The position numbers were made by a program, and so were the translations under genes. From Primulina eburnea (taxonomy: Eukaryota; Streptophyta; Magnoliopsida; Lamiales; Gesneriaceae), in contig NC_133103.1 in NCBI RefSeq assembly GCF_022965805.1, positions 48,739,693 through 48,803,692 of the forward strand: 64,000 nt of DNA, given 5' to 3'. Below the pieces are notes generated by a model, which was given only the letters and a program-made list of their open reading frames with translations, was not told where the DNA came from and ran no database searches. How positions within the stretch are numbered: the first letter of the stretch is position 1; the number at the start of each line of letters is the position of its first letter. This document shows positions 45,133 to 57,844 of this stretch, piece after piece.

Positions 45133-47289
45133 TGTGGGGACTCGGAAGCTAATCCAATTCTTAATCATCATTAGGATCAATTTACAAATTCAGTAATTTG
45201 GGTCATACAAAAAAATTTCTTTAAATGCGGAACGTAATGGAATGAAACTAATATACATATTCGTATAAAAATAAAGTACATGTCCTGTACGGTCTACAAT
45301 CCATAAAAACTAAGGTTCGACAACTAAATATCAAGTGTTCAAATCCTGTTTACAATAAAGTCTGTAGTCTCCACTCTATCATGATCTCTCCTCATCTCCT
45401 CGACCCTGATCCTGTCCCACCTGTTGCCATGTACACATACAAACAAGACAACAGCCGAATAACTCCGGTGAGAATTATATTCCAAGTATAAATCAACGAA
45501 ACATGCAGTTCATATAAAATATATAAAAGCATGAAACATATATTCATAACATGTATCGCAATCAGAACATGAATTGATATCAAACTATAATTCATACTCT
45601 GAACATGTACCAGTAATACTATATCAGTTCCTAAGAACATAATCCATATAAACTGTCAACCAGACTCGTGACTCCACATGTAAGACTAGACTCATTCCTA
45701 GTCTAGGGATCCCGGTTTCCAGACGTTGGCATTCCATATCGACCACCAGTAGTAGAAGAAGCTCCGATTCTATCTACATCGATATGGTATCGATCATCAG
45801 TAATAGTAGAAACTCCAATTCTATCCACATCGATAGCCAATCATCCGGTAACAGACTTTGGCACTAACGCCAATACACTCTCTTGTGACATCGTGCAATG
45901 TGCCCATGGCGATCCCACCACTATCAGGCACTTCTGTCACAATATCACTCGTCTAATACTCGTCTAATACATGCTTCATATAAATCAATAGAACAAGCAT
46001 ATCAAATCAAATCATGCATATAATAACAGTAAGTATGTGATTTAGAGAAACTCAAGTATCGCCTACTTGAGTCGATCTCCCAATACCGCATTGACTTATA
46101 CCTTTGTCTTCTCGAAGTCAAATCTGTCTATATCTAATCTGAAATGACAATATCGAATAGACGGTGTCAATGTATCACTCAATTCAAAACCTGTACTGAT
46201 CAATACTCAAATAAATACATAATCTGATCAAAATCAATCTACTGATGTTTCGACGGCACAACAATACGGTCTTGATAGCCTCGTCAATCTCAACATCACA
46301 GATATAATAATAAAACTCACAATCGCTATCAATACGAATCATAATCTCAATTTTGTACAGTCTCGCAATACCGGCAATACAATATCAGTATATTCGAATC
46401 AACAACTCATCTGATCCAAATCTGAATAATATCAATATACCTAGCGATACAGTATAAATTAGATATCAATTCCAACACCTCATAATCGATAACAACATAA
46501 TTTTGATATCAAATCGGTATAACCATAATCGAATCAACTCTGAAAATTCATAACAATTGCATAAACAGTCTGTTCTTTAATCCGGTTTCGATTATACGAT
46601 GTCTATTGTCTCGAGAACAACATATATGAATCATATTCAATTCCATCAACACCATATTTTCAAATCATCTCAAAACGTAATAAAACTTACGTCCTTGTGT
46701 AGCTCGTGTCGAGAGAAACTCAGAACTGAAGTCGGATTCAAAATCGGACGGACGGATTTCTCACATTCACAATTTAAACCTACAAAAACAAGAAAGCTTT
46801 TTCCCTAAAGAGTCTCGGCTCTTTTTCTCTCTGAATTTCGAAAGAAGACATCATATATATACTGCATGCAACACCAGGAAACGTGGCTTATGTTTCATGC
46901 TGCACGTCACTCCGTGGGTGCGCTCACTTTTGCACCGCAAGTGCGCTCAGTGTACTGATATACATCAAATTTTCCAGAAGCTTGGACCGCGGGTGCGCTC
47001 CCTTTGGTACCGCGGGTACGGTGTACGTTCTGCCCCAAAAACGTACCCTACTGCCCTCCAAGCGCGTGTGCGGTAGAAGCTTAAGTGCGGGTGCGATGGC
47101 TATTGCAATAAAAAATCCAACTTTCTGCCCTTAAACCGCGGGTGCGGTCTACCTCTTGGCGCGGGTGCGGTCTCTCTCTTTGTCAATAAACTCAATTTGC
47201 AACGTCGCTTCTCCACGTCTGTTCTTCCATCGCCTTATTCATAATATATAACAATTCAAAAGTATCAAACTAAAATCTCGGGCATTACA
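45133..47289 (-). repeat. 3' LTR of family C
   Basis: 2157 bp. GC-rich repeats (CCGCGGGTGCG) occupy about 46905-47172, and a TATA-like tract lies at 46853-46861. Confidence 0.92.
46905..47172. repeat. GC-rich repeat cluster in the family C LTR
   Basis: About eight copies of CCGCGGGTGCG(C/G)T-like words, arranged mostly as close direct pairs, in a 270-bp stretch directly upstream (minus strand) of the TATA-like tract. Confidence 0.88.
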
Positions 47290-47303
47290 TTTCTCCCCCT
47301 CTT
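47290..47303 (-). promoter_or_regulatory. Polypurine tract of family C
   Basis: Same AAGAGGGGGAGAAA as in family B, next to the 3' LTR. Confidence 0.85.
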
Positions 47304-50223
47304 AGATATGAGTTCGTCCTCGAACTCACATGCAATCCAATCAGATACATCAGAAGAAATGTATAACAGAGTTTAATCAGAAAACTCATCTCAATGAATC
47401 ACGTCTGAAATCTCAATCTCATAGCGGATCCTGTTTTTTAGATAGTCTCTTTGATATTCTGACAATCTTACTGTGTTTTCAACAACAAAATAATCTTCAT
47501 TTTGAAATATCTGTCTTTTACGGATCTTTGATTCCAAACTGGAATATCAAGAAATATAATATCATAATATCCTTTGGAATAACCCCGTTCGAATCAATCT
47601 TGCAATACTGGCTATACAACATCCGTATATACCAATCCACAGCTCATAACAAATCAACACGATCAGCTGTTATCAAATTTGTTTAACCTAGTCAAGGATA
47701 TATTATATTTTCAATCGCAAATACCAACAGTCCCCATCCGACGTTGGCATATTCAGTCTGTTTACTCTAAGCTTTTTTCACATTCTCCTAAATCAGTTAC
47801 ATTTTCTTTGCCATATCTTTGACCGTATCTGATTCTATCTTAGGTATCTCCAAGGTATTATCCTTATACAAAGGAAAGTTGGAATCCGTATTGTACAATG
47901 CCTCGTGAGAAGCTATCTCATTATTCATTTGATAGCTATTGTCCTACAATCATTCACAAAGTGACAACACATCGTATCAACTAGTGCTAAAATCCAGCCT
48001 ACAGTTCCTGGATATCCTCCAGTATCAGGATAGTTGCTCCAACTATCTGTCGATCTATAGACGATAAGTGAAAGAGTTCATTGTATACTCTGCCAAAAGT
48101 ACAAAATCAAACGAAAATCACAGTCTGATATAATCAACATTGGCGTTCAGTACCATCTATCCTCTTTTCTGACATAAATCTCCATCGACTGGTCATATCT
48201 GTAAGTCTTCATGTACAAATAATATATGCAAATTCACGCAATCTATTAACAACAATCACATCGCATCACAATTTTGAAAAGATTTCGGTGGTTTCATTAA
48301 GAAATCTATAGAAATGTACTCCAATTTCTATTCAAAAATCGATAATCGATATTATCAATCTCCTGTTTTCCTCTTTTCTGCTACCAGAAAGAATACTGAA
48401 TCAACTATTATGCGCTTCTGACCATATCTGTCATTTCAGATTTGAAATATATCTGGCACAACTAAATCAGTTATTAACATACAAGACAATATTACCTGAT
48501 ATTCTGATCGACACCCTGTTCTGACTATCGATATCGAATTCTGTAATATCAGTCTGAAATATTCGGCACAAAGAGACGATTTTCTGTCACATATCTGTTA
48601 CTCTGATCGATGCTCTGCTCTGATCCTCATAAACGATAATTTATGATAATACTGTTATTTGGCTACTCGATCATATCTTCGATGTTGTTTAAATTAACTG
48701 CTATATCATCTTCGAATGTAATGTCCCCCAAACAATATAATCTGTCTTCAATACTGTTTTAGAACAATAACAATTCTCAAGCAATTTCACAACAACAGTC
48801 ACATATCATAATTTGCTAACCGCAGACAAATATGAATTTCTGACTTTTCTGCCATCGTTGTCGTTCTCAATCACTGATCACTGCCTCAACGGTGTCAAGA
48901 TCAATCAGTATACTATAATCGGATATTACATAATACAAATACAATCTGTTTCAGTCAAAACTCATATTTGAACAATTTTTGTATACAACAATTTCAGTTC
49001 TCAGATCATTCAATACAAGGTATTCAATTCAGTCAGTCATATGCCACGAATATATCAAAATATCATAGATAAACGGCATAAAATTATCAGAATACCTCTG
49101 AACACAGGATTCATCAACCCATAATCAGAACTGAAGTATCTCAAAGTGAAACACTCCATCAGAAGTAATTCTAACTCTCAGGCAGTAAATCTTCTAGCTG
49201 ATATTTCAATTCTTCCGATATAATCAACATCATTATGTATGGAATTCTAACAATAGGAACAGTACCTGATATCAGATCAAGGCTGAAATCACTTTCCCTA
49301 ATATAAGGCAAACCCGGAATCTCATCAAGGAAGACTTTAGCAATTCTCCTGCTACTGGCAAATCAGTTCATGATATGCTCAGTTTCAGTAATCCACTGAA
49401 TACATAAGGAATTACTCCATTCCTTTCGATAATCATCGAATCATAATCAATACAGATATCAAAGGGATTTTAAATCGAAAATCCTTACCGTATATTATTC
49501 ATTATTCGGCTATTTCAGGTCCGAATCTTACCATCTCCTCGCAAGAATCTACCTTAGTTTGGTACTTGTCAACACATCAATATCCATAATGCAAACCCGG
49601 AATCTCATCTAGGAAGACTTTAGCAATTCTCCTGCTACTGGCAAATCAGTTTCAGTAATCCACTGAATACATAAGGAATTACTCCATTATTTTCGATAAT
49701 CATCGAATCATAATCAATACAGATATCAAAGGGATTTTAAATCGAAAATCCTTACCGTATATTATTCATTATTCGGCTATTTCAGGTCCGAATCTTACCA
49801 TCTCCTGGCAAGAATCTACCTTAGTTTGGTACATGTCAACACATCAATATCCATAATGCAGTCAAAATCAAGCAACACTAGTACAACATAGTATAACTCC
49901 ATCTCATTCTCATGTCACTTCAGTATACGATATTTACAGAATTCACTGATATCAATCTTTCCCTTAAAAGATAAAGAAATCAATACTATAGTATATAAAG
50001 ACCCAACAGATCAAGCATCTATCAATACAATTCATTCAAAAATAATCGTAGGGCATGCATTAGTATATATCAATACATATGCAAACTAATCGCAAAAGAA
50101 CAGTTATCTGCCACTATATCATCAAGTGCATCATGGGTCTGTTCCTCGGTCACCATAACCAGATGTCGCTGCTCCCTGGAATCTTCGGGGACCTTTCTGT
50201 GGACAAACTCTAGCAAAATGTCC
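47304..50223 (-). other. Non-coding interior of family C
   Basis: About 2.9 kb without pol motifs in any frame. It includes a 283-bp tandem duplication at 49308-49859. Confidence 0.65.
49308..49859. repeat. Tandem duplication in family C
   Basis: A 283-bp unit (49308-49590) is repeated at 49591-49859, with a 14-bp deletion in the second unit and few substitutions. Both start GCAAACCCGGAATCTC. Confidence 0.93.
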
Positions 50224-51000
50224 CTACTTTTTACAAACATTGTATCTACCAGTCACTCCATGGCATTGCTCCGTGGGATGTCTTCCTCCACAGGCTCTAC
50301 AATACACTCCGGTATAACTCAGGCTAGAACCACTGGAGCTAGATGAACTGCTCCCTAACTTCTTGAACTGCTTCTTTCGAGCTTTCAATTGTTCTTTCTT
50401 TTCACTACTGCTGCTACCAATCTCGATTCTGGGAGGTAGTTGATGGGGTCTCGGTGTTGAAAGAACATACGAAGCTTCTTTTTGTCTCATCAGAACTGTT
50501 TCTGCTCTTCTGGCTCTGTTCAAAGTATCAGCAAAATTATTCGGTTGTTTCACATTTACCAATGTATGTATCTCCGGATTCAATCCCTGGATGAACTGAT
50601 CAAACACAGCTGCATCATTTCTAGCCACGTGAGGGGCAAAACGTAGCAAGGTAAAGAACTTGGCCAAATACTCATCAACATTCAACTGACACTGTCTCAG
50701 ATTTGCAAATTCTGCACCTTTATCTTGTCGGTATGATACGGGAGAGAATCTTTGATAAAATTCAACTTTAAAATTTTTCCACGTAATCAATGGACCACGC
50801 TTTTCTAAGGCTTCTTTAGTTACTAGCCACCAACTCCTTGCGACTTCCCGTAACTGGTGCCCAATCAGTTTAACTCTACAATCATCTGTGAACCCCAAAA
50901 ATTCAAATAGCATTTCTATATCTTTTAACCAATTCTCACAATCGATTGGCGTCTCAGTAACCTTTAGAATCGGCGGTTGAAATGACTAAAACCTCGTCAT
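50160..51000 (-). pseudogene. gag: Family C gag with nonsense codons
   Basis: The longest open part is 50913-50224 (229 residues). It has the same capsid-domain landmarks as family B (FLGFTDDCRVKLIG, FKVEFYQRFSP, QFIQGLNPEIHTLV) and a first zinc knuckle (CRACGGRHPTEQC). A TAG at 50224-50226 cuts the second knuckle, where family B has Ser. Upstream, a TAG replaces the Gln of the N-terminal RFQSFQPP motif near 50985. Both are single-base changes. Confidence 0.88.
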
Positions 51001-51380
51001 CATTGTTTCCATCGGAGTTACTGAAACATCCATCTGATTACTCGAAGTACTACCCAATTCTCGAATTCTTCTCGGAAGTATATCTGATAATCACATGAGT
51101 TAGCAATCACATGAGACAAATCCGTCTCAGTCCCTTTCCGATCAGCTTACCTCTGATCGAGAATTGGTTCTGATTCGTCCTCAAATAATACACATTACCA
51201 CATCAACTCAGATATTCAGGTAACATGTATCTTCAAACAAAACAGTAAAACATACTGCACTATTAGCATATACAATGTAAGTCAACATTATATTAAATCA
51301 CATGCTAGCAATCAAAAGCAGGAAAGAAAACCTCAGTCTACCCCGCTCACTAGCCTCTATCTCAATCTAAATGATCTATC

Positions 51381-51392
51381 GCTCTGATACCA
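51381..51392 (-). promoter_or_regulatory. Primer-binding site of family C
   Basis: TGGTATCAGAGC on the minus strand, five bases from the 5' LTR. Confidence 0.9.
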
Positions 51393-51397
51393 CCTGT

Positions 51398-53574
51398 TGT
51401 GAGGACCCGGACACTAATCCAATTCTTAATCATCATTAGGATCAATTTACAAATCCAGTAATTTGGGTCATACAAAAAATTTCTTTAAATACGGAACGTA
51501 ATGGAATGAAACTAATATACATATTCGTATAAAAATAAAGTACATGTCCTGTACGGTCTACAATCCATAAAAACTAAGGTTCGACAACTAAATATCAAGT
51601 GTTCAAATCCTGTTTACAATAAAGTCCGTAGTCTCCACTCTATCATGATCTCTCCTCATCTCCTCGACCCTGATCATGTCCCACCTGTTGCCATGCACAC
51701 ATACAAACAAGACAACAGCCGGATAACTCCGTGAGAATTATATTCCAAGTATAAATCAACGAAACATGCATTTCATATAACAGATATAAAAGCATGAAAC
51801 ATATATTCATAACATGTATCGCATTCAGAACATGAATTAATATCAAACTATAATTCATACTCTGAACATGTACCAGTAATACTATATCAGTTCCTAAGAA
51901 CATAATCCATATAAACTATCAACCAGACTCGTGACTCCACATCTAAGACTAGACTCATTCCTAGTCTAGGGATCCCGGTTTCCAGACGTTGGCATTCCAT
52001 ATCGACCACCAGTAATAGAAGAAACTCCGATTCTATCCACATCGATATGGTATCGATCACCAGTAATAGAAGAAACTCCAATTCTATCCACATCGATAGC
52101 CAATCATTCGGTAACAGACTTTGGCACTAACGCCAATACACTATATTGTGACATCGTGCAATGTGCCCGTGGCGATCCCACCACTATCAGGCACTTCTGT
52201 CACAAGATCACTCGTCTAATACTCGTCTAATACATGCTTCCTATAAATCAATAGAACAAGCATATCAAATCAAATCAATGCATATAATAACAGTAAGTAT
52301 GTGATTTAGGGAAACTCAAGTATCGCCTACTTGAGTCGATCTCCCAATACCACATTGACTTATACATTTTTCTTCCCGATCTGACGAAGTCGAAGTCTCG
52401 AAGTCAAATCTGTCCATATCTAATCTGAAATGACAATATCGAATAGACGGTGTCAATGTATCACTCAATTCAAAACATGTACTGATCAATACTCAAATCA
52501 ATACATAATCTGATCAAAATCAATCTACTGATGTTTCGACGTCATAACAATACGATCTCGATAGCCCCGTCAATCTCAACATCACAGATATAATAATACA
52601 ACTCATAATCGCTATCAATACGAATCATAATCTCAATTTTGTACAGTCTCGAAATACCGGAAATACAATATCAGTATATTTGAATCAACAACTCATCTGA
52701 TCCAAATCTGAATAATATCAATATACCCAGCGATACAGTATAAATCAGATATCAATTCCAACACCTCATAATCGATAACAACATAATTTTGATATCAAAT
52801 CGGTATAACCACAATCGAATCAACTCTGAAAATTCATAACAATTGTACAAACAGTCTATTCTTTAATCCGATTTCGATTATACGATATCTATTGTCTCGA
52901 GAACAACATATATGAATCATATTCAATTCCATCAACATCATATTTTCAAATCATCTCAAAACGTAATAAAACTTACGTCCTTGTGTAGCTCGTGTCGAGA
53001 GGAACTCAGAACTGAAGTCGGATTCAAAATCGGACGGACGGATTTCTCACAATTCACAATTTAAGCCTACAAAAACAAGAAAGCTTTTTCCCTAGAGAGT
53101 CTCGGCTCTTTTCTCTCTGAATTTCGAAAGAAGACATCATATATATACTGCATGCAACACCAGGAAACATGGCTTATGTTTCATGCTGCACGTCACACCG
53201 CGGGTGCGCTCACTTTTGCACTATGGGTGCGCTCAGTGTACTGATATACATCAAATTTTCCAGAAGCTTGGACCGCGGGTGCGCTCCCTTTGGTACCGCG
53301 GGTGCGGTGTACGTTCTGCCCCAAAAACGTACCCTACTGCCCTCCAAGCACGGGTGCGGTAGAAGCTTAAGCGCGGGTGCGGTGGCTATTGCAATAAAAA
53401 ATCCAACTTTCTGCACTTACACCGCGGGTGCGGTCTACTTCTTGGCTCGGGTGCGGTCTCTCTCTTTGTCAATAAACTCAATTTGCAACGTCGCTTCTCC
53501 ATGTCTGTTCTTCCATCACCCATTCATAATATATAACAATTCAAAAGTATCAAACTAAAATCTCGGGCATTACA
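51398..53574 (-). repeat. 5' LTR of family C
   Basis: 2177 bp, matching 45133-47289 with scattered substitutions and small indels. The GC-rich repeat cluster is at about 53195-53460. Confidence 0.92.
53195..53460. repeat. GC-rich repeat cluster in the family C 5' LTR
   Basis: Second copy of the CCGCGGGTGCG cluster, in the corresponding place of the 5' LTR. Confidence 0.88.
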
Positions 53575-53639
53575 ATGACTGTAGAAATTAAATCTTTTAA
53601 AAAAATACAGTAATTAAAATGCCACCTTTTGATAACTCT

Positions 53640-53840
53640 CTTAGGGCAATTATTGTTTCCTAACAGTTATCTCACAATAATTACACTCTTTGTAATGCCT
53701 GATAATCAAATATGTGATTGACTCTAATATAAATTGTAGGACCGAGTGCTTATCGGTTACAAAAAAATTATAGCTATTGATAATAATGTTACTCATAATC
53801 TTTTAAAAAGTACAACAATCCAAATACCATGTTTCGAAAA
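53640..53840 (-). repeat. Diverged LTR-like repeat, unit 1
   Basis: Shares a series of words with 54760-54980, including TGACTCTAATAT (a decayed form of the reverse primer site GACTCTGATACCA) and TAGGACCGAGTGCTT. Probably a remnant of an old small LTR element on the minus strand. Confidence 0.4.
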
Positions 53841-54759
53841 TATAAAAAATTCAGCATTTTTTTAATGGATTTGTTATAAATATTTAATTTTTTGTTAATT
53901 AATTAGTTGTTGACTAGTAGGATGTGATGTTACAAACTTATTAACTGCACAATTCAAACCGATTCTCTTTTCCTTCTGCCAAACTCAACCTTCACGTTAA
54001 GGCAAAGTACTTAATGGGCACCTAAAAATTAAAATATACAACAATATGATAAATAAAAAAAGCTTCATCTTGATCATGTAAATTTGATTAATTTTATTAC
54101 TATAAAAACATCATGATAATTTTTTTATTATTTATTAAAATATTTATCTTTATTATTATTTTTTGAAAATATTTATCTTTATTATTTGATTATATTATAA
54201 CTATTTTGAGCATTATATTATTGTATTTTATATTTTCTTATGTACCAAAATTTTAAGTTCAGCTCACTCTCAAATAATCTGATGCATCATGCATGGCCTT
54301 GAATTTGGACCAAACATTTCAATTAAGTTCTATTTATTTTTTATATGTAATTTTTAAATGTTTGGACCTATATCATTTTAGTTATTAATTTTTTTAAACC
54401 TATTATGTATGAATATTTTTATTAAAATTCAAAGAATCTATATTAATTAACGTTTTGTGTTTGCCTCTAATTTTAGGTCTACAAATAACTTTGCTAAAAC
54501 GATTCGACGGTTTCCTAACAATTCGGTTTTTTATTTTGAATAACTTAAAAGTAAGTTCAAACTTATTTATAGGCCTACACAAGCAGGTAGGAAAGAATAA
54601 ATAGAAATATAATGTCAAAAAAATTGTAATTTTAGAAAATAAAACACCAGTCGAAAATATTTTCAGTACAAAATTATCGTAAAGAGCTATTCTCATCTTA
54701 CCAAAAGTTAAAGCGAATGATAATGGGGCAACAAAAATCTTTACATTCATACAATAACC
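53841..54759. other. AT-rich stretch between LTR-like repeats
   Basis: No gene supported. A 147-codon minus-strand ORF (54846-54403) resembles nothing I know and has no promoter-like context. Confidence 0.4.
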
Positions 54760-54980
54760 CGAAAACCATGTTTCCATCGCAGCTCTCACATGAAAATTAT
54801 TGATTCCCAACAATTGTTCACTCAGTAATCCATGAGAATCGAACACGTGATAATGACTCTAATATCAATTATATGATTAAGTGTTCGGTGTTTCACCAAA
54901 TGCAATAGCTAGTGGTTAATACAAATGTAAATTTTTTAAAGCGTACAGAAACTCAAACACCACATACGAAACATTAGGTC
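54760..54980 (-). repeat. Diverged LTR-like repeat, unit 2
   Basis: Same order of motifs as 53640-53840: ATTATTGATTCCCAACAA, then TGACTCTAATATCAATTA, then AAGTGTTCGGTG. Same orientation, about 1.1 kb away. Confidence 0.4.
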
Positions 54981-56569
54981 CATATCTTGTTATGTTATTA
55001 CACTTTTTTCCAAACTTCAACGTGCATTAGATGCTCTAATGAATTTAGGAATTTGAGTTAATCTATCCTTCATGAAATATTTCATTAAAGCTTTTGACGT
55101 CATTTGTTCCGTACAATGAACTTCGAAATGTTGAAATAATTTCCTAGTCTTTTGTGAATATTTAATGTTTAATAGCTTAGGACAATTAGATGGTCCTAAC
55201 GCTATATTAATTCATAAATATCTCCCTTTAATAGAATGGTCCTAAATCTATTGATTTATTAACTATATCTCTTAATTAACACAATGAGATGTTTCTCATA
55301 AATTATTTTTCTTAATTATCAATACTATACATGGGAGATAATTTTAACTGTTATTAAAAGTTATAATGACACCCGGCCCTTCTGTAGTCTTCATTTTATT
55401 TTTTTCCTCGATTCTGCGTAGTTATGCTTTCAATTTTGTAGACATATCTCCCGCTTGACCCGAGCCAGGAAAAATATTAATTTTTATAACAAAAATATTA
55501 CTTTTCACTCTTTATATTGACCTAGTCGACCCGTCTCGCGAATCTGTCTCACTGATGTAGATTCGTGGGACCGTTTCACAATAGACATATGAGAGTCATG
55601 TTATTCCGGCTAAAGAGCTTCATTTACAACAGTTGTTAAGAGCCTGACAAGCAAAGTGATAGAGGAATTTTCAGGTGATAATAGTATCATATACCATGTT
55701 TCTGGAATAGAAAAAACAAGATTGAGTAGTCCGAGTTCTCGGGTCATTCTACGGTGAGTAGAAAACTATGCTTACATTAGAAAAATAAATTATCGTGTCG
55801 TCATGAAGTATCAAACAATTATTTTAGAGGCATTTGTCACGCCATATGTTCATCAAGTCCGTGCAAGCACAATTGTACTGCGAGTGTCTATAACAACTAC
55901 TTCGTATTTGTTCTCGTTTTGCAAAAATTGTCAATCTAGATAGTTATATGAATACGTTTTTTTTCTCATTAGAAACCTTTTAAACTCATATCTCTAACTT
56001 ATGGGAACAAGGAATATTACATCAATAATAATTCAAACCTACAACAAGAGGTGTAGAAAATATTAACCTTCATTTTATTACTTTCATATGTAAGTTTTCA
56101 AGCAACTAGGCTACCAATTTTATGGTCAACAAGGCTACCAATTTTTTTAGGTTTATTTAATAAAAAAATATCTAATTGAATTATGTTTTTATAAAGGAGA
56201 CAATTTTTCAAACATTTTTTTTAAATATGAATATATACGGAGAGATTTTGTAAATATATTACAGCATTTCTTATTTTTAATCAAAAAAAAAATGTTTGAA
56301 ATTCGTTCGCCCCTAAAAAAATATCGAATATTTGAACTACAATATCAGCTTCGAACCTCCCCAATAAAAGTGAAAAAACATTGAAAGTGCGAAAATATCT
56401 CCTGATTAGCTCTTTTTATTTGATAGTACACAGAGAATGGACCTCTAACTTTATCACGTGTTAAAGTTTTTTTTTTTGTCGGTAACTATGTTTCGCCTAA
56501 TACTTTTTTGAGCAATAGCTGTCCTATTAAAAAAATCGGTGCATAATGTTTGATTAATTATTGTCCAAT
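54981..56569. other. AT-rich intergenic stretch
   Basis: No gene. A partial MITE (GAGACGGTCTC family) lies at about 55470-55580 (GACCCGTCTCGCGAATC, GGGACCGTTTCAC). Confidence 0.5.
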
Positions 56570-57744
56570 TTTTTAAAAAATAAGATATATAGCCTAGACA
56601 ATTGGGAACAAGACATGTTGTTAGTGGGGCAATTTACAGGGCTAAAGAAATGTCCTTCCTTATATGCAGTCATGACCGAATGAGATGATCATGAACCCTA
56701 TCTATATAGCTCGGACACCTGAGAACAAGACATGTTAGTGGGGTGCTGGAAGGTTTCTAGGCGTAGCTACTCCGAAGTTCAAGTCTATTAAGTGGATACA
56801 CAAAGAAAAGACAAGGCAATATAAATGAAAATATAATGAGTGCCTATGATCATGATTTATTATTATTATTATTATTATTATTTTACCTCTATTGGGGTAT
56901 TTATAGGATGCTGAGATTGTGGATCATCTTGAGATGCTCAGGTAGTGGTCACGGTGTGGGAATATGGCCCATGTTATGATTTGTGCACATTTGTGAACAT
57001 GGGGAGAGAACGGATCCCTAGATTTTCGGTGGACAAGGTTCACGATCATTTTGACTTAGTCCCCTTACGTTGCTTGGGCTCGGATACGGATCCGAGCTTG
57101 TGTTAACTTGTAACGTTATGATAAGCTACTCGAGCTAGTGCAAGCCCAGGGCTAATAAGAACAGAGTACTATTTCCTTATATGGACGGGTTTTTTGAGTA
57201 CATATGTTACCAAGGTAGCTATTGTGATATTTGATAAGCGTTACATTATTGGGGCTCTCCCACACCAAGACTCTCGAGGCCAGTTTTGGGCTGGCCTTGC
57301 CTCAGTTTTTATTCTCATGCCTGAGTTAAAGGATGAATCGGGCTCTTACTGGGGTATCATTATTCCCTCCTTAAGTAGTCAGGCTTGAGTCATGCTCGCT
57401 GCCTGAGTAGTCAGATTGGATCAAGGAGGAAAAACAACTCCGTTTTTAATTGTAGGCGGACTATGGCTAAGTAAGCCCTAGAAATTGAAAATATGAATGT
57501 CATGTTAGGCGTTGCTTCACCTATCCGACCCGAATTTTCATCTTATCGAGTGACCCGGTTCATTTTCCAAGGTAAATCCTGATCTTTTTCTCATCCTCCG
57601 ACCAACGGCCCCGATTAATCCTCTTGTCCCTATAAGTATTTGAACGCCTTCATCATTTTTCACTTTCACAAAACCTTGATCTTCCGCACTTATCGACATC
57701 CATCTCAGCTTCTCAGATGCGCTTATTTTGTCCGGCGATCTGTT
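56570..57744. repeat. Probable gypsy-type LTR sequence, left of the gap
   Basis: Two related segments (AACAAGACATGTT...GTGGGG at about 56608 and 56724), the phrase CTACTCCGAAGTTCAAGTC (56769-56787), a (TTA)n run at 56857-56882 and a reverse TATA (GGTATTTATAGG, about 56897) resemble plant gypsy LTRs on the minus strand. A plus-strand TATA-like CCTATAAGTATTT lies near 57628. Element borders are not visible. Confidence 0.4.
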
Positions 57745-57844
57745 NNNNNNNNNNNNNNNNNNNNNNNNNNNNNNNNNNNNNNNNNNNNNNNNNNNNNNNN
57801 NNNNNNNNNNNNNNNNNNNNNNNNNNNNNNNNNNNNNNNNNNNN
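57745..57844. other. Assembly gap (100 N)
   Basis: Exactly 100 Ns, the conventional size for a gap of unknown length. The left border of the duplicated segment is hidden here. Confidence 0.99.

Larger units (their letters stand above)
45133..53574 (-). mobile_element. Family C: gag-only LTR retrotransposon
   Basis: An 8.4-kb minus-strand element with LTRs 51398-53574 (5') and 45133-47289 (3'), flanked by the perfect duplication ATGAC (45128-45132 and 53575-53579). The primer-binding site is 51381-51392 and the polypurine tract is 47290-47303. It is a sister of family B: same LTR ends (TGTAATGCCCGAG), same gag type, same lack of pol. LTRs differ more than those of B, so it is older, and gag has stop codons. 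Confidence 0.9.

Noticed and set aside
46883..47134. Cys/Arg-rich ORF in the family C LTR (again at 53169-53558)
   Set aside because: Produced by the GC-rich repeats in U3; no coding features and differing ends in the two LTRs.
54403..54846. 147-codon minus-strand ORF
   Set aside because: No recognisable motif, Phe/Ile/Lys composition as expected from AT-rich DNA, no promoter or poly(A) context; it lies between old LTR-like repeats.
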